A stretch of DNA of 64,000 bases, taken from assembly GCF_902703175.1 (NCBI RefSeq), contig NZ_CACRYJ010000014.1, forward strand, positions 62,001-126,000, written 5' to 3'. The stretch's first letter is position 1. Each line of letters starts with the position of its first letter. The position numbers were made by a program, and so were the translations under genes. The notes under the pieces are model-generated. The model worked only from the letters and a program-made list of their open reading frames with translations, was not told where the DNA came from and searched no databases. The DNA is from Occultella aeris. Lineage in GTDB: Bacteria > Actinomycetota > Actinomycetes > Actinomycetales > Beutenbergiaceae. Positions 27,464 to 36,221 of this stretch are shown here, in pieces.

Positions 27464-27492
27464 CGCACCAACTTCGACGAGGAGGTCCGGAG

Positions 27493-28326
27493 ATGACCAC
27501 CGACGACACCGCGACCGCGCCCGGCGCCGGCGCCCAACGCAGCTCGATCCAGGTCATCGACCGCACGGTCGCGCTGTTGCACGCCCTGGCCGGCGCCGGA
27601 CCGGGCGGACTCGCCCTCAAGGACCTGACGGCCGCCGTCGGGCTCCGTCCCTCGACGGGACGCACCCTGCTCAGCGCCCTCGTCACCCACGGCCTGGCAC
27701 GCCAGTCCGAGCCGGAGCGGCGCTACCTGCTCGGCCCGACGTTCTTCGAGCTGAACCGGTCCTACGTGGAGCAGTCCGACCTGGCCTCCGTGGCCGCGCC
27801 GGTGCTCCGGGAGCTGTGGCTCGCCACGGACGAGACCGTGCACCTGTCCGTGCTCAAGGACGCCAGGCGCGTCGACCTCTCGGTGCTGGTCAGCCAGCAG
27901 TTGCTGAACATCAACCCCACCGTCGCCCGCTTCACCGACGACAACGCCGTCCCCCCGTTCCGCACCGCCGCCGGGAAGATCCTGTTCGCCGGGCAGAGCG
28001 CCCCGAGGCGGGCGGCGATGCTCGACGGGGCTCCGTGGCGGGCGGCCGTGGACCGGACACCCGCGGAGCTGGACGAGCTCGTCGAGCAGGTGCTGGCCCA
28101 GGGGTATGCGACCAACTACGAGGAGGAGGAACCGGGCGTGTGCGGCGTCGCTGCACCGGTCCGTGACCACACCGGGCGCACGGTCGCCGCCCTGTGCGTC
28201 GGCTACCCCTCCGTACGGCACTCGCCGCTGCACGCAGAGGCGCTGCGCACCGCCGTCGTCGAGTCCGCGACCGCACTCTCGGCGCTCCTGGGCGCCGCAC
28301 CGATTACTGGGGAGCAGGCATCATGA
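27493..28326 (+). CDS. IclR-family transcriptional regulator
   Basis: This 277-residue regulator has an N-terminal winged helix-turn-helix (about 17-80: IQVIDRTVALLHALAG; LKDLTAAVGLRPSTGRTLL) and an IclR effector-binding domain (about 95-270: DETVHLSVLKDARR; FRTAAGKILFAG; GYATNYEEEEPGVCGVAAPV). The start follows the purine-rich GAGGAGGTCCGGAG. Its stop overlaps the start of the next gene (ATGA at 28323-28326), so it is made together with the oxidoreductase and ABC importer it probably controls. The ligand is likely a product of the imported sugar. Confidence 0.92.
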   Translation: MTTDDTATAPGAGAQRSSIQVIDRTVALLHALAGAGPGGLALKDLTAAVGLRPSTGRTLLSALVTHGLARQSEPERRYLLGPTFFELNRSYVEQSDLASVAAPVLRELWLATDETVHLSVLKDARRVDLSVLVSQQLLNINPTVARFTDDNAVPPFRTAAGKILFAGQSAPRRAAMLDGAPWRAAVDRTPAELDELVEQVLAQGYATNYEEEEPGVCGVAAPVRDHTGRTVAALCVGYPSVRHSPLHAEALRTAVVESATALSALLGAAPITGEQAS

Positions 28327-29681
28327 CCGAGCACTACGACGTCGTCGTCGTCGGAGGCGGGCCCGCGGGCTGCCCCGCCGCGATCCAGGCCGCGCGCCTG
28401 GGTGCCCGCACCCTGCTGGTCGAGAAGAACGGCGCGCTCGGCGGCACCACCACGGTGGCCGGCGTGGCGCTGCCGGGGCTGTTCCACGCGTGGGGCCGGC
28501 AGATCATCGCGGGAATCGGCTGGGACATGGTGCGCCGCTCCGTCGAGCTCACCGGGCGCGACCTCCCGGACTTCACCCAGTGGCAGCTGCCCCACTACAA
28601 GCTCCAGGTCCCGGTCAGCCCGGCGATCTACGCGTCGGTGATCGACGAGACCGTAGTGGCCTCCGGCGCGGAACTGCTGCTGCACACCATGGTCGCCGCG
28701 GTGCGCCCGAGCTCGGCCGGCTGGGACGTGACCCTGTGCACCAAGGAAGGGCTGATCGACCTCAGCACCACCATGCTCGTGGACGCGACCGGTGACGCGG
28801 ACGTGGTCGCCCACGCCGGCCTGGCCCGGCACGCGAACGCCGACCGGCAGCCGGGCACCATCATGGTGCGCTTCGGCGGCTACGACCCGGCCACCCTCGA
28901 CTACGAGGTGTTGGACGCGGCCTACGAGCGTGCGGTGGCCGCCGGCGAACTGGTGCCCGGCGATCTCCAGCTCTTCACGAAGCCGATGCGCAAGTTCCTG
29001 CGCAACCACGGCGAGAACGCGATCCACGTGCCCGGGATCGAGGGTGGTACGTCCGCCGCGAAGACGGCCGCCGAGCTCGCCGGGCGCCGCACCTTGATGC
29101 GCGTCCACAACTTCCTTCGGGCGCTGCCCGGGCTCGAGGGCCTCACCGTGGACCGGTGGGCGATCGAGACCGGGGTCCGTGAGACGTACACGATCGACGG
29201 GCTGACCCGGGTCACCGCGGTCGACTACACGAGCGGCCGGGTCTGGGACGACGCGGTGAGCTTCAGCTTCTACCCGATCGACGTGCACTCTCACGACGGA
29301 GACGGTATCGACATCCGGCCGTTGACGTTCGGCACCTTCCCGACGATCCCCCGGGGCGCGATGATCCCGCGCGGCAGCACGAACCTGGTCGTCGCCGGCC
29401 GGGCCATCGCCGGCGATCAGGAAGCCAACTCCGCCTACCGGGTGCAGGCCTCCTGCATGGCGATGGGTCAGGCCGCCGGCGCCATCACCGCGCTCGCGGC
29501 GCGCACCGGATCAGCCGCGGCGGACGTGCCCATCGAGGACGTCCGCGCGGCGCTGCGCACCCACGGCGCCATCGTGCCCGGCGACCCCGACGCACCCCGT
29601 ACCGAGCCCGAGCCGGACCCGACGCGCTCGACGCACCACCCGTCCGAACCGGCCGCGACCGGTCATCAACGCAACGCCTGA
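28323..29681 (+). CDS. FAD-dependent oxidoreductase, FAD_oxidored family
   Basis: This 452-residue flavoprotein has the dinucleotide-binding motif VVVVGGGPAGCPAA (about 7-20), an EKNGALGGT adenine-binding strand, the mid-region LVDATGDADVVAHAG and the C-terminal FAD strand NLVVAGRAIAGDQEANSAYR. These are features of the FAD_oxidored group, often found in carbohydrate clusters. There is no signal peptide, so it acts inside the cell. The last 35 residues are Pro/Glu-rich and probably disordered. Set between the regulator and a sugar importer, it probably oxidises the imported glycan or a derivative. The acceptor and substrate are unknown. Confidence 0.85.
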   Translation: MTEHYDVVVVGGGPAGCPAAIQAARLGARTLLVEKNGALGGTTTVAGVALPGLFHAWGRQIIAGIGWDMVRRSVELTGRDLPDFTQWQLPHYKLQVPVSPAIYASVIDETVVASGAELLLHTMVAAVRPSSAGWDVTLCTKEGLIDLSTTMLVDATGDADVVAHAGLARHANADRQPGTIMVRFGGYDPATLDYEVLDAAYERAVAAGELVPGDLQLFTKPMRKFLRNHGENAIHVPGIEGGTSAAKTAAELAGRRTLMRVHNFLRALPGLEGLTVDRWAIETGVRETYTIDGLTRVTAVDYTSGRVWDDAVSFSFYPIDVHSHDGDGIDIRPLTFGTFPTIPRGAMIPRGSTNLVVAGRAIAGDQEANSAYRVQASCMAMGQAAGAITALAARTGSAAADVPIEDVRAALRTHGAIVPGDPDAPRTEPEPDPTRSTHHPSEPAATGHQRNA

Positions 29682-29730
29682 CCCGACAACCCCCGCCCCC
29701 CACGCCCGACCCTCGAAGGAGAGGCCCATC

Positions 29731-31068
29731 ATGTCCCCCATCACCTCGCAATCGCGCTTCACCCCGTCCCGCCGCGCCCTGCTCCTCGGGGGCGCCGGGT
29801 TCGGCGCCCTCACACTCGCCGCGTGCGGCGGCTTCGTGAACGACGACGACGGCGGCGGGTCGGGTGACGAGTCCGGGTCCGGGGACGGCGGTGGCACCGT
29901 CACGGCGTACCTGTCCACCGAGCAGAACACCGGCATCGAGCCGCTCGTGGAGCCGTTCACCGCCGACAGCGGAGTCGAGCTCGACATCACGTCCGTGGCC
30001 GTGCCGGACATGAACCAGCAGCTGGCCGTGCAGCTCTCGTCCGGCACCGCGGCGGACATCTTCCGGGTCTCCCCCGGGTACTCCTCCAACGTGGCCGCCG
30101 GCGTGCTCGGCAGCGGCGGGGACCTGCTCGACCTCTCCGACGCCGCCTGGGCCGCCAGCATCGACGACGGCACCCGGGCCCTGTCCGACGTGGACGGCAA
30201 GACGTTCGCGTTCCCGGTCGCGCGCAACTCGCTCGTGATGGCCTACAACCTCGCGGTCTTCGACGAGCTCGGCCTCGAGCCGCCGACCACCTGGACCGAA
30301 CTGCTCGAGGTGTGCCAGGCCCTGACCGACTCCGGCCGAACCGCGATCTCGCACGGGTTGTCCGGCGGGGCGATCTACCTGCAGTTCTACGTGTACATCC
30401 TGGCCGGCACCCTGCTGTACGGGCCGAACCCCGACCTCGACGCGCAGATGCGCGCCGGGGAGACCAGCTTCACCGACGAGCCCGGCTGGACCGAGGTGTT
30501 CACGAAGTACCTCGAGCTGCGTGACAAGGGCTACTTCACCGATGGCGCACTGGGCGTCTCGCCGGACCAGGCCATGCAGGACCTGGCCACCGGTGCCGCC
30601 GGCATGACCGTGCTGAGCAACTCGGGCCTGCCGGCCCTGTACGAGTACTCCGAGACCGGCGCCGAGGCATTCTCCATCCTCGCGATGCCCGCCGGCGACG
30701 ACGCCGATGCAACCCTGATGCCGACCGCGCCGGACTTCCTGGCCGTCAACGCGGCGGCCGCCAACCCCGACGGCGCTCGCGCCCTCCTGGAGTTCCTCGC
30801 CGAGCCCGCGAACGTGGAGACCTACGCGAGCGCGCTCGCGGTGCTGCCCGGCCTGGACGTCGGTGCCCAGGTCGACAACCCGGCGCTCGAGCCGGTGCTG
30901 CCGCTCGTCGACGCCGGCCGGACCGTCTCCTACGCGAACTACCTGTGGCCCAACGGTGACGTGCAGCAGACCATGCTGCAGTCCGGGCAGCAGCTCTACG
31001 CCGACGAGATCACCATCGCCGACCTGCTCACCCAGATGGACGCCGAGTACGCGAAGGGCACGCCGTGA
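29731..31068 (+). CDS. Sugar ABC transporter substrate-binding lipoprotein
   Basis: This 445-residue extracellular binding protein of family 1 has a twin-arginine leader (SRRALLLGG) ending in the lipobox LAAC with the lipidated Cys at residue 32, then an acidic Gly/Asp/Ser linker. The mature domains show FPVARNSLVMAYNLAVFDELG and PTTWTELLEVCQAL, typical of oligosaccharide-binding proteins. GAAGGAGAGG precedes the ATG. Its stop overlaps the first permease start (GTGA). It delivers the substrate to the two permeases that follow; no ATPase gene is in the operon, so a shared MsiK-like ATPase is expected elsewhere. Confidence 0.93.
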   Translation: MSPITSQSRFTPSRRALLLGGAGFGALTLAACGGFVNDDDGGGSGDESGSGDGGGTVTAYLSTEQNTGIEPLVEPFTADSGVELDITSVAVPDMNQQLAVQLSSGTAADIFRVSPGYSSNVAAGVLGSGGDLLDLSDAAWAASIDDGTRALSDVDGKTFAFPVARNSLVMAYNLAVFDELGLEPPTTWTELLEVCQALTDSGRTAISHGLSGGAIYLQFYVYILAGTLLYGPNPDLDAQMRAGETSFTDEPGWTEVFTKYLELRDKGYFTDGALGVSPDQAMQDLATGAAGMTVLSNSGLPALYEYSETGAEAFSILAMPAGDDADATLMPTAPDFLAVNAAAANPDGARALLEFLAEPANVETYASALAVLPGLDVGAQVDNPALEPVLPLVDAGRTVSYANYLWPNGDVQQTMLQSGQQLYADEITIADLLTQMDAEYAKGTP

Positions 31069-32006
31069 CCTCAGCCGTGACCACGGCGACGTCACCGCGC
31101 ACGACCGGACCGACGCCGTCGGGCAGGAGCGGGCGCCTGACTCCGGGCGGCGTGCCGTACGCGCTGCTGCTGCCCGCGTTCGTCCTCTACGCCATGGTGG
31201 TGCTCTATCCGACCCTGTCCGGGGCGGTGTACGCGTTCACCGACTGGACCGGGCGGGCGGACGGCACGAACTTCGTCGGATGGGCGAACTTCGGGGAGAT
31301 CTTCTCCGACGTGGCGGCCCGGTCGGCGCTGCGGAACTCGCTGATCATCGCCGTGTCGGTCACCGTGGTGCAGACGCTCGTCGGGCTCGCGTTGGCCCTG
31401 GCGCTGCACACGTCGCTGGTGACCAGGAACGTGCTCCGCACGCTGTTCTTCGCACCCGCCCTGCTGCCGCCGGTGATCATCGCGTTCCTTTGGACGTTCA
31501 TCCTCACCCCACAGGGGCCCCTGAACACGGTCCTGCGCGGGCTCGGGCTGGACCTCCTCGCGCAGAACTGGCTCGGCGACTCCTCGCTGGCGCTGTGGAC
31601 CGTGATCGGCGTGGTGATCTGGCAGAGCGCCGGGCTGACCATGGTGATCTACCTGGCCGGGCTGCAGGGGATCCCCACCGAGCTCAACGAGTCCGCCGCG
31701 CTGGACGGGGCGTCATGGTGGCAGCGCACCCGCCTGGTCACGGTGCCACTGCTCATCCCTGCGACCACGGTCGCGATGTCGCTGACCCTGATCAGCAGCC
31801 TGAAGCTGTTCGACCAGGTGTTCGCCATGACCGGCGGCGGGCCCGGCTACGCCACCGAGACGCTGTCCGTGATCATGTACAAGGAGGCCTTCGTGTCCGG
31901 CCGGTTCGGCTACTCCACCGCGATCGCCCTGGTGCTGACGATGATCGTGTTCGCCTTCACCATGGTCCAGCTCGGCGCCCTACGACGATTCGACGTGGAC
32001 CGATGA
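31065..32006 (+). CDS. Sugar ABC transporter permease, MalF/UgpA type
   Basis: The 313-residue membrane protein has six predicted spans, with the family start YALLLPAFVLYAMVVLYPTL and the ATPase-contact EAA loop NESAALDGASWWQRTRLV near residue 210. The GTG start overlaps the upstream stop, and its own stop overlaps the next start (ATGA). It forms a heterodimeric channel with the next gene product. Confidence 0.93.
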   Translation: MTSAVTTATSPRTTGPTPSGRSGRLTPGGVPYALLLPAFVLYAMVVLYPTLSGAVYAFTDWTGRADGTNFVGWANFGEIFSDVAARSALRNSLIIAVSVTVVQTLVGLALALALHTSLVTRNVLRTLFFAPALLPPVIIAFLWTFILTPQGPLNTVLRGLGLDLLAQNWLGDSSLALWTVIGVVIWQSAGLTMVIYLAGLQGIPTELNESAALDGASWWQRTRLVTVPLLIPATTVAMSLTLISSLKLFDQVFAMTGGGPGYATETLSVIMYKEAFVSGRFGYSTAIALVLTMIVFAFTMVQLGALRRFDVDR

Positions 32007-32830
32007 GCCGGCGGTTCGGGGCGGCGCGGCTGGGCCGCGAGGCGCTCATGCTGCTCGTGGCGTGTGCGTTCATCTTCCCGTTCTACGTGTTCTTCACCGT
32101 CTCGATGAAGACGCAGGCCGAGGTCGCGTCGAACCCGCTCGGGCTGCCGACCACGCTGAACCTGGACAACTTCGCCACCGCTTGGGACCGGGGCGACCTG
32201 GGCGAGGCGTACCTCAACTCGATCGTCGTGGTCGCCCTCAGCGTGCTCATCCTGGTCGGCTTCGGCTCCATGGCCGCCTACACGCTGGCCCGGCGGCTGA
32301 GCCGGCTCAGCACCGTGGCGTACCTGGTGTTCCTGGTCGGGCTGATGATCCCGCTGCAGCTGGGCATGGTGCCGCTGTACCAGTTCATGAACTCGGCGAA
32401 CCTGCTCGGCACCTGGACCGCCCTGATCCTGTTCGAGGCCGGGCACCAGCTTCCGTTCACGATCTTCCTGTATGCGGGGTTCATCAGGGCCCTACCCCGC
32501 GAGTACGAGGAGGCCGCGCGGGTCGACGGCGCCGGTCCGGTCACGATGTTCCGCAAGATCGTGTTCCCGCTGCTGCGTCCGATCACCGGCACCGTGGTGA
32601 TCCTCACCGGGATCACCACCTGGAACGACTTCCTCACCCCGCTGCTGTACGTGGGCGGCAGCAGCCAGCAGACCCTGCCGGTGGCGATCTACGCCTTCCG
32701 CGGCGAGTTCGCCACGGACTGGGGAGTCCTGTTCGCCGGCATGGCGATCGCGATCATCCCGCTGCTGATCGTCTACTTCTTCCTGCAGAAGTACTTCATC
32801 ATCGGGTTCGCGAGCGGGATCAAGGGCTGA
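32003..32830 (+). CDS. Sugar ABC transporter permease, MalG/UgpE type
   Basis: This 275-residue membrane protein has six spans and the EAA loop EEAARVDGAGPVTMFRKIV; it ends in LQKYFIIGFASGIKG, typical of the MalG class. The ATG at 32003 overlaps the preceding stop by 4 bases, so I prefer it to a much longer open frame. It is the last gene of the operon and is followed by a large inverted repeat. Confidence 0.93.
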   Translation: MSRRFGAARLGREALMLLVACAFIFPFYVFFTVSMKTQAEVASNPLGLPTTLNLDNFATAWDRGDLGEAYLNSIVVVALSVLILVGFGSMAAYTLARRLSRLSTVAYLVFLVGLMIPLQLGMVPLYQFMNSANLLGTWTALILFEAGHQLPFTIFLYAGFIRALPREYEEAARVDGAGPVTMFRKIVFPLLRPITGTVVILTGITTWNDFLTPLLYVGGSSQQTLPVAIYAFRGEFATDWGVLFAGMAIAIIPLLIVYFFLQKYFIIGFASGIKG

Positions 32831-32869
32831 GGCGTGACGTCGCATCCTGGACCCGGCGCCGGTCCCGGC

Positions 32870-32935
32870 GAGGAAGTACCTCCCGCCTGAGACAGAGCAC
32901 GACAGTCGACTGCCTCAGGCACGAGGTACTTCCTC
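32870..32935. terminator. Long inverted repeat between convergent genes
   Basis: Two 22-base arms (32870-32891 and 32914-32935) pair with 20 matches and flank a 22-base loop. The first 13 bases of the arm are GAGGAAGTACCTC. The element sits between the end of the ABC operon and the convergent TetR gene. A stem this long could stop transcription from both sides, although no T-run follows. It could also be a dispersed palindromic repeat. Confidence 0.6.
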
Positions 32936-32969
32936 ACTGCAAAACGCACCTCCGGGCGGTCCGCGAGCG

Positions 32970-33566
32970 TTAGTTCGCGAAGTGGCGAACGAGCTCGTCG
33001 ACGCGTCGCCCCTGGTTCCCGGGCGAGAAGCGCGCGGCCCGTTGGAGGGTGGCCACGCCGTGCACGGCACCCCAGAGCACCTCGGCGGCCGTCTCCAGGT
33101 CGGCCGGCGGCCGGTCGAGGCCACGGAGGGCGGTGACGATCGCCTCGAACGCCTCGCGCAACGGGAGGGGTGTCTGCGCGGACGCGAACGGCACGCCGAT
33201 CGGCAGGCGGAACATCGCCTCGTACGTCGCCGGATACCGCTCGGCGAAGTCGAGGTAGGACGTGACGAGCGCGCGGACACGCTCTGCGCCGGCCCGGGCC
33301 CGGCCGGCACCGGGTTCGGTCGCCGAGGTCATCGCAGCCGCGAGCTCGACCATGCCGTCCAGCGCCACCGCGGTGACGATCTGGGACATCCCCTCGGGAA
33401 AGTGGGAGTAGAGCACGGGTTGGCTGTACCCGATCGCGTCCGAGAGCCGACGCGTCGTCACGGCCTCCCAGCCCTGATCCTCGGCGAGCGCACGGGCCGC
33501 GGCGACGATCCGAGCCTCCCGCTCCGCGAGCCGACGTGCCTTGTGAGCTGCTGCCGGTGTGGTCAT
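32970..33566 (-). CDS. TetR-family regulator
   Basis: This 198-residue protein has an N-terminal TetR helix-turn-helix (about 18-65: RIVAAARALAEDQGWEAVT, then RLSDAIGYSQPVLYSHF) and a WHG/TetR_C-type ligand domain (YLDFAERYPATYEAMFRLP; AEVLWGAVHGVATLQRA). It faces a DUF1772 membrane-protein gene across an 80-base gap holding two matching palindromes. A -10-like TAGCAT ends 6 bases before its ATG, so its own message may be leaderless. It is likely to repress itself and the facing gene. Confidence 0.9.
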   Translation of the reverse strand: MTTPAAAHKARRLAEREARIVAAARALAEDQGWEAVTTRRLSDAIGYSQPVLYSHFPEGMSQIVTAVALDGMVELAAAMTSATEPGAGRARAGAERVRALVTSYLDFAERYPATYEAMFRLPIGVPFASAQTPLPLREAFEAIVTALRGLDRPPADLETAAEVLWGAVHGVATLQRAARFSPGNQGRRVDELVRHFAN

Positions 33567-33575
33567 GACTCCATG

Positions 33576-33620
33576 CTAGCGCCGCTAGATTTCTTCTGCT
33601 ACGTTTTCTAGCACTGCTAG
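33576..33620. promoter_or_regulatory. Paired operators in the TetR/DUF1772 gap
   Basis: Two copies of the palindrome CTAGC-N3-GCTAG occur at 33576-33588 and 33608-33620. Their starts are 32 bases apart, about three helical turns. The first overlaps the TetR -10 (TAGCAT, minus strand, 33573-33578), and the second overlaps a TAGATT -10 (33618-33623) for the facing gene. They are strong candidates for TetR binding sites. Confidence 0.6.
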
Positions 33621-33646
33621 ATTTCATGCGTACGGAGGAGATGGAC

Positions 33647-34087
33647 ATGGACTGGTTGCCAGTCGTCGCAGTGGTGGTCACGGGACTGATGGTCGGGGTC
33701 GAGGCATCGGTGGCGTTCGTCATCAATCCGATAGTCGACCGGCTGCCGGAGAACGCCGGGCTGCTCGCGCGCGCCGACGGTGGTCGGATGCTCGGACGGC
33801 TGATGCCGTTCTGGTACTTCGGTTCACTCCTGCTCACCGCCGCGACGGCTCTGCTGCTTCCCGAGGCAGCCATCGCGGCCTGGATCGCCGTGGCCCTGCT
33901 GACGCTGAGTGTGATCATCTCGATCACCCTGCTGGTACCCATCAACAACCGGTCGAAGAACTGGACGCCCGAGACGGCGCCGGCAGACTGGCGCGAACAC
34001 GTAGGGCGCTGGGACGCCCTGCACTACGTGCGCGTCGCCATCATCGTCGCCGCGTTCACGCTGCTGACCGTCGCGGTCGCCGCCTGA
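33647..34087 (+). CDS. DUF1772-family membrane protein
   Basis: This 146-residue protein has four predicted membrane helices (LPVVAVVVTGLMVGVEA; FWYFGSLLLTAATALLL; AWIAVALLTLSVIISI; VAIIVAAFTLLTVAV) and the family signature LVPINNRSKNW followed by W...HVGRWDALHYVR. I chose the ATG at 33647 because GGAGG ends 8 bases before it; in-frame ATGs at 33626 and 33641 have no suitable SD. The role of the family is unknown. It probably responds to the ligand of the facing TetR. Confidence 0.87.
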   Translation: MDWLPVVAVVVTGLMVGVEASVAFVINPIVDRLPENAGLLARADGGRMLGRLMPFWYFGSLLLTAATALLLPEAAIAAWIAVALLTLSVIISITLLVPINNRSKNWTPETAPADWREHVGRWDALHYVRVAIIVAAFTLLTVAVAA

Positions 34088-34091
34088 CGGC

Positions 34092-34125
34092 GGGTGGTCG
34101 GTCCGGCCGGTCCCACCGACCACCC
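34092..34125. terminator. Bidirectional hairpin between DUF1772 and beta-helix genes
   Basis: GGGTGGTCGGT (34092-34102) and ACCGACCACCC (34115-34125) pair perfectly over 11 bases with a 12-base loop, 5 bases after the DUF1772 stop and between convergent genes. A third copy of the arm core, CCGACCACCC, recurs just downstream. Confidence 0.65.
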
Positions 34126-34170
34126 AGGTCGGGTGACCGGGCCGGTCTCGCCGACCACCCGCCGCGACAC

Positions 34171-36132
34171 TCAGCCGCCGATCACCTCCGCGCCGTCGGC
34201 GATGAGCAGGTCCTCGCCACGGTTGCCGGCGATCACGTTGGCCCGCAGCTCGATCCCGGTGCCTGCGTCGATGCGCACGCCGTTCGCGTTCCCGGTCACG
34301 ACATTGGCCTCGATCAGCACGTCGGTCGGGTCACCGGCTGCGTGACCGTCATCGCCCGGGTCGGTGACGAGCCGGATCCCCCAGAATCCTTCGGCCCGGT
34401 TCCCGGTGACGACGTTCGCCCGGACCACGGTCCCCGGTGCGTTGCGCAGTTCGATGCCGGAGCGTGCCGGCGCGAACTGCCCGGCGACGATGACGTTGTG
34501 CTCGATCAGGGTCGCGGGCGAGCCGAGCATCACGATCACCGCCTCCCGGTTGCCCCGCAGGGTGTTGTGGTGCACCCAGTTGCCCGGCCCGGAAGCGTCG
34601 TGCTGGGTGGCGCCGCCACCGGTGTTGCCGAGGGCGATCCCCGCGGCCCGCCCACCGGTGACCGCGTTCCAACTGATCTCGTTCTGGTACTCGTCCTCAC
34701 CGTGCAGGTCGATCGCGTCGAGCACGCCACCGGTGATCGTGTTGCCGGTGATCAGGTTGTTGTGCGTGTAGTACTGCAGCAGGATCGCGTGCCGCAGATA
34801 GGTGCCGTCGAAGGTGTTGCCGGTGATCAGGCTGTACCGGGAGTCGTCGTCGTAGGCGTACCGGTCCTCGCCCGGAGCACCCTGGATCGCGATCCCGTAG
34901 CCCGCACCGCCACCGCCCACGGAGGTCGCGTTCGCGAAGTGGCTGCCCCGCACGATCACGTCCCGGCTCCGCTCGATCCGGATCGCGATCCGCTGGAACC
35001 GCTCCACGGTGACGTTCTCGACGAGCACCCGTTCGCTGCCGTTGGGTCCCTGGTGGGCGAGGTAGATCCCATAGGTGGGTCCGCCGCCGATGGTGTTGTC
35101 GTTCGGGTCGTCGCTGAACGGTCCGTCGAACGTGGAGGTGACCGTCAGGTCCGCGATCACCACGTCGTGGACGCCGTAGCCGCGCAGCACCTTGCCGGCG
35201 GAGGTCTCCTCGGTCAGCGCCGAGCGCAGGATGGTGACATCCGCGCCGGAGCCGATCAGGTGCACCCCGGAGCGCAGCACCACATGCGTGGTCGGGTCAG
35301 CGGGGTCGGTGCTGATCAGGTCATAGGTCCCCGGCGGCAGGAGCACCCGGTCCCCTGCGTCCGCAGCCGCGATCGCGGCACGGAGGCCGACGGCGTCATC
35401 ACCGGTGTCGGGGGCCGGGTCCGCTCCGTAGTCGCGCACGTCGAGCGTGGCGCCGGCCGCCGGCGCGGGCTCCGTGATCACGTGCGCCGTGCCGTCCGGT
35501 TCCACCAGACCAGGCTCGGTCCAGGGGACCGCATCCGGGTCCGGGCCGGGCAGCAGGTCGGAGAGGTCGTCGACCACGGCGCCGTCCGGGTTCGGCAGAT
35601 ACGCCCGGATCTCGGTCACGCTGTTCCAGCCGCTCACCGCGTTGCCGTACCCGACGTAACGCAGGTACCGGGCAGCCAGCCCCGTTTCCGGCGGCACCCC
35701 CAGCTGCACCGGCTCGAAGTTCAGTGAGGCGCCCGAGCTCGCGCCACCGGTCACCACGGGTGCCCAGGTCTCACCGTCGGCGGATGCCTCGAGGTCGAAG
35801 TAGGACTGCCGCTGGTCCCCCTGGTGCCAGGCGATACCCAGGTAACCGACCTGGGACACCTCCCCGAGGTCGAGGGTGAGCCACTGCGCCTCAGCACCGT
35901 CGATGGTCTGCGCGGACCAGCGGGTGGTCGGGTCGCCGTCCACGGCGTTCTCGGGGAGGTTGCCGTCGCTCCCGGAGGCGGCCACGGCGATGACCTCGTG
36001 GTGGGCGGGGCCTTCCGCAGCCGCTGCCGGGAGCGCGGCGGCGAGGGTGCCGGCCAGGGTCGCGGCCAGCGCGGTCGCGAGTGCGCGGATCAGTGCCGGA
36101 CGACGTCGTCGGGCCATTCGGGTGGTGTCCAT
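34171..36132 (-). CDS. Secreted right-handed beta-helix protein with discoidin-like domain
   Basis: This 653-residue protein has a Sec-type signal (RRRRPALIRALATALAATLA...LPAAAA). About residues 40-190 form an F5/8-type (discoidin) domain (NAVDGDPTTRWSAQ; WLTLDLGEVSQVGYLGI; RYLRYVGYGN). About 215 to the end is a pectate-lyase-3/NosD-like beta-helix (LDVRDYGADPAPDTGDDAVG; repeated NVVTGN/NTITGG coils with Asn ladders). Such proteins cut or isomerise polysaccharides outside the cell. ATG at 36132 or 36117 are both possible and neither has a clear SD. It is divergent from a GDSL and a CE7 esterase, suggesting shared attack on an acetylated glycan. Confidence 0.83.
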   Translation of the reverse strand: MDTTRMARRRRPALIRALATALAATLAGTLAAALPAAAAEGPAHHEVIAVAASGSDGNLPENAVDGDPTTRWSAQTIDGAEAQWLTLDLGEVSQVGYLGIAWHQGDQRQSYFDLEASADGETWAPVVTGGASSGASLNFEPVQLGVPPETGLAARYLRYVGYGNAVSGWNSVTEIRAYLPNPDGAVVDDLSDLLPGPDPDAVPWTEPGLVEPDGTAHVITEPAPAAGATLDVRDYGADPAPDTGDDAVGLRAAIAAADAGDRVLLPPGTYDLISTDPADPTTHVVLRSGVHLIGSGADVTILRSALTEETSAGKVLRGYGVHDVVIADLTVTSTFDGPFSDDPNDNTIGGGPTYGIYLAHQGPNGSERVLVENVTVERFQRIAIRIERSRDVIVRGSHFANATSVGGGGAGYGIAIQGAPGEDRYAYDDDSRYSLITGNTFDGTYLRHAILLQYYTHNNLITGNTITGGVLDAIDLHGEDEYQNEISWNAVTGGRAAGIALGNTGGGATQHDASGPGNWVHHNTLRGNREAVIVMLGSPATLIEHNVIVAGQFAPARSGIELRNAPGTVVRANVVTGNRAEGFWGIRLVTDPGDDGHAAGDPTDVLIEANVVTGNANGVRIDAGTGIELRANVIAGNRGEDLLIADGAEVIGG

Positions 36133-36173
36133 GGTGCACGACGCAATCCCGCACCGGACACCGGTGTCAACGG

Positions 36174-36217
36174 TTTCCCCGCTGACGGAAAAGTCGCAGA
36201 TTTCCGCCGGGTGGAAA
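36174..36217. promoter_or_regulatory. Two TTTCC/GGAAA inverted repeats in a divergent gap
   Basis: TTTCC-N8-GGAAA (36174-36191) and TTTCC-N7-GGAAA (36201-36217) lie about 27 bases apart in the gap between the beta-helix and GDSL genes, directly upstream of the promoter at 36222. They look like operator halves for an unlinked regulator. Confidence 0.4.
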
Positions 36218-36221
36218 CGTC

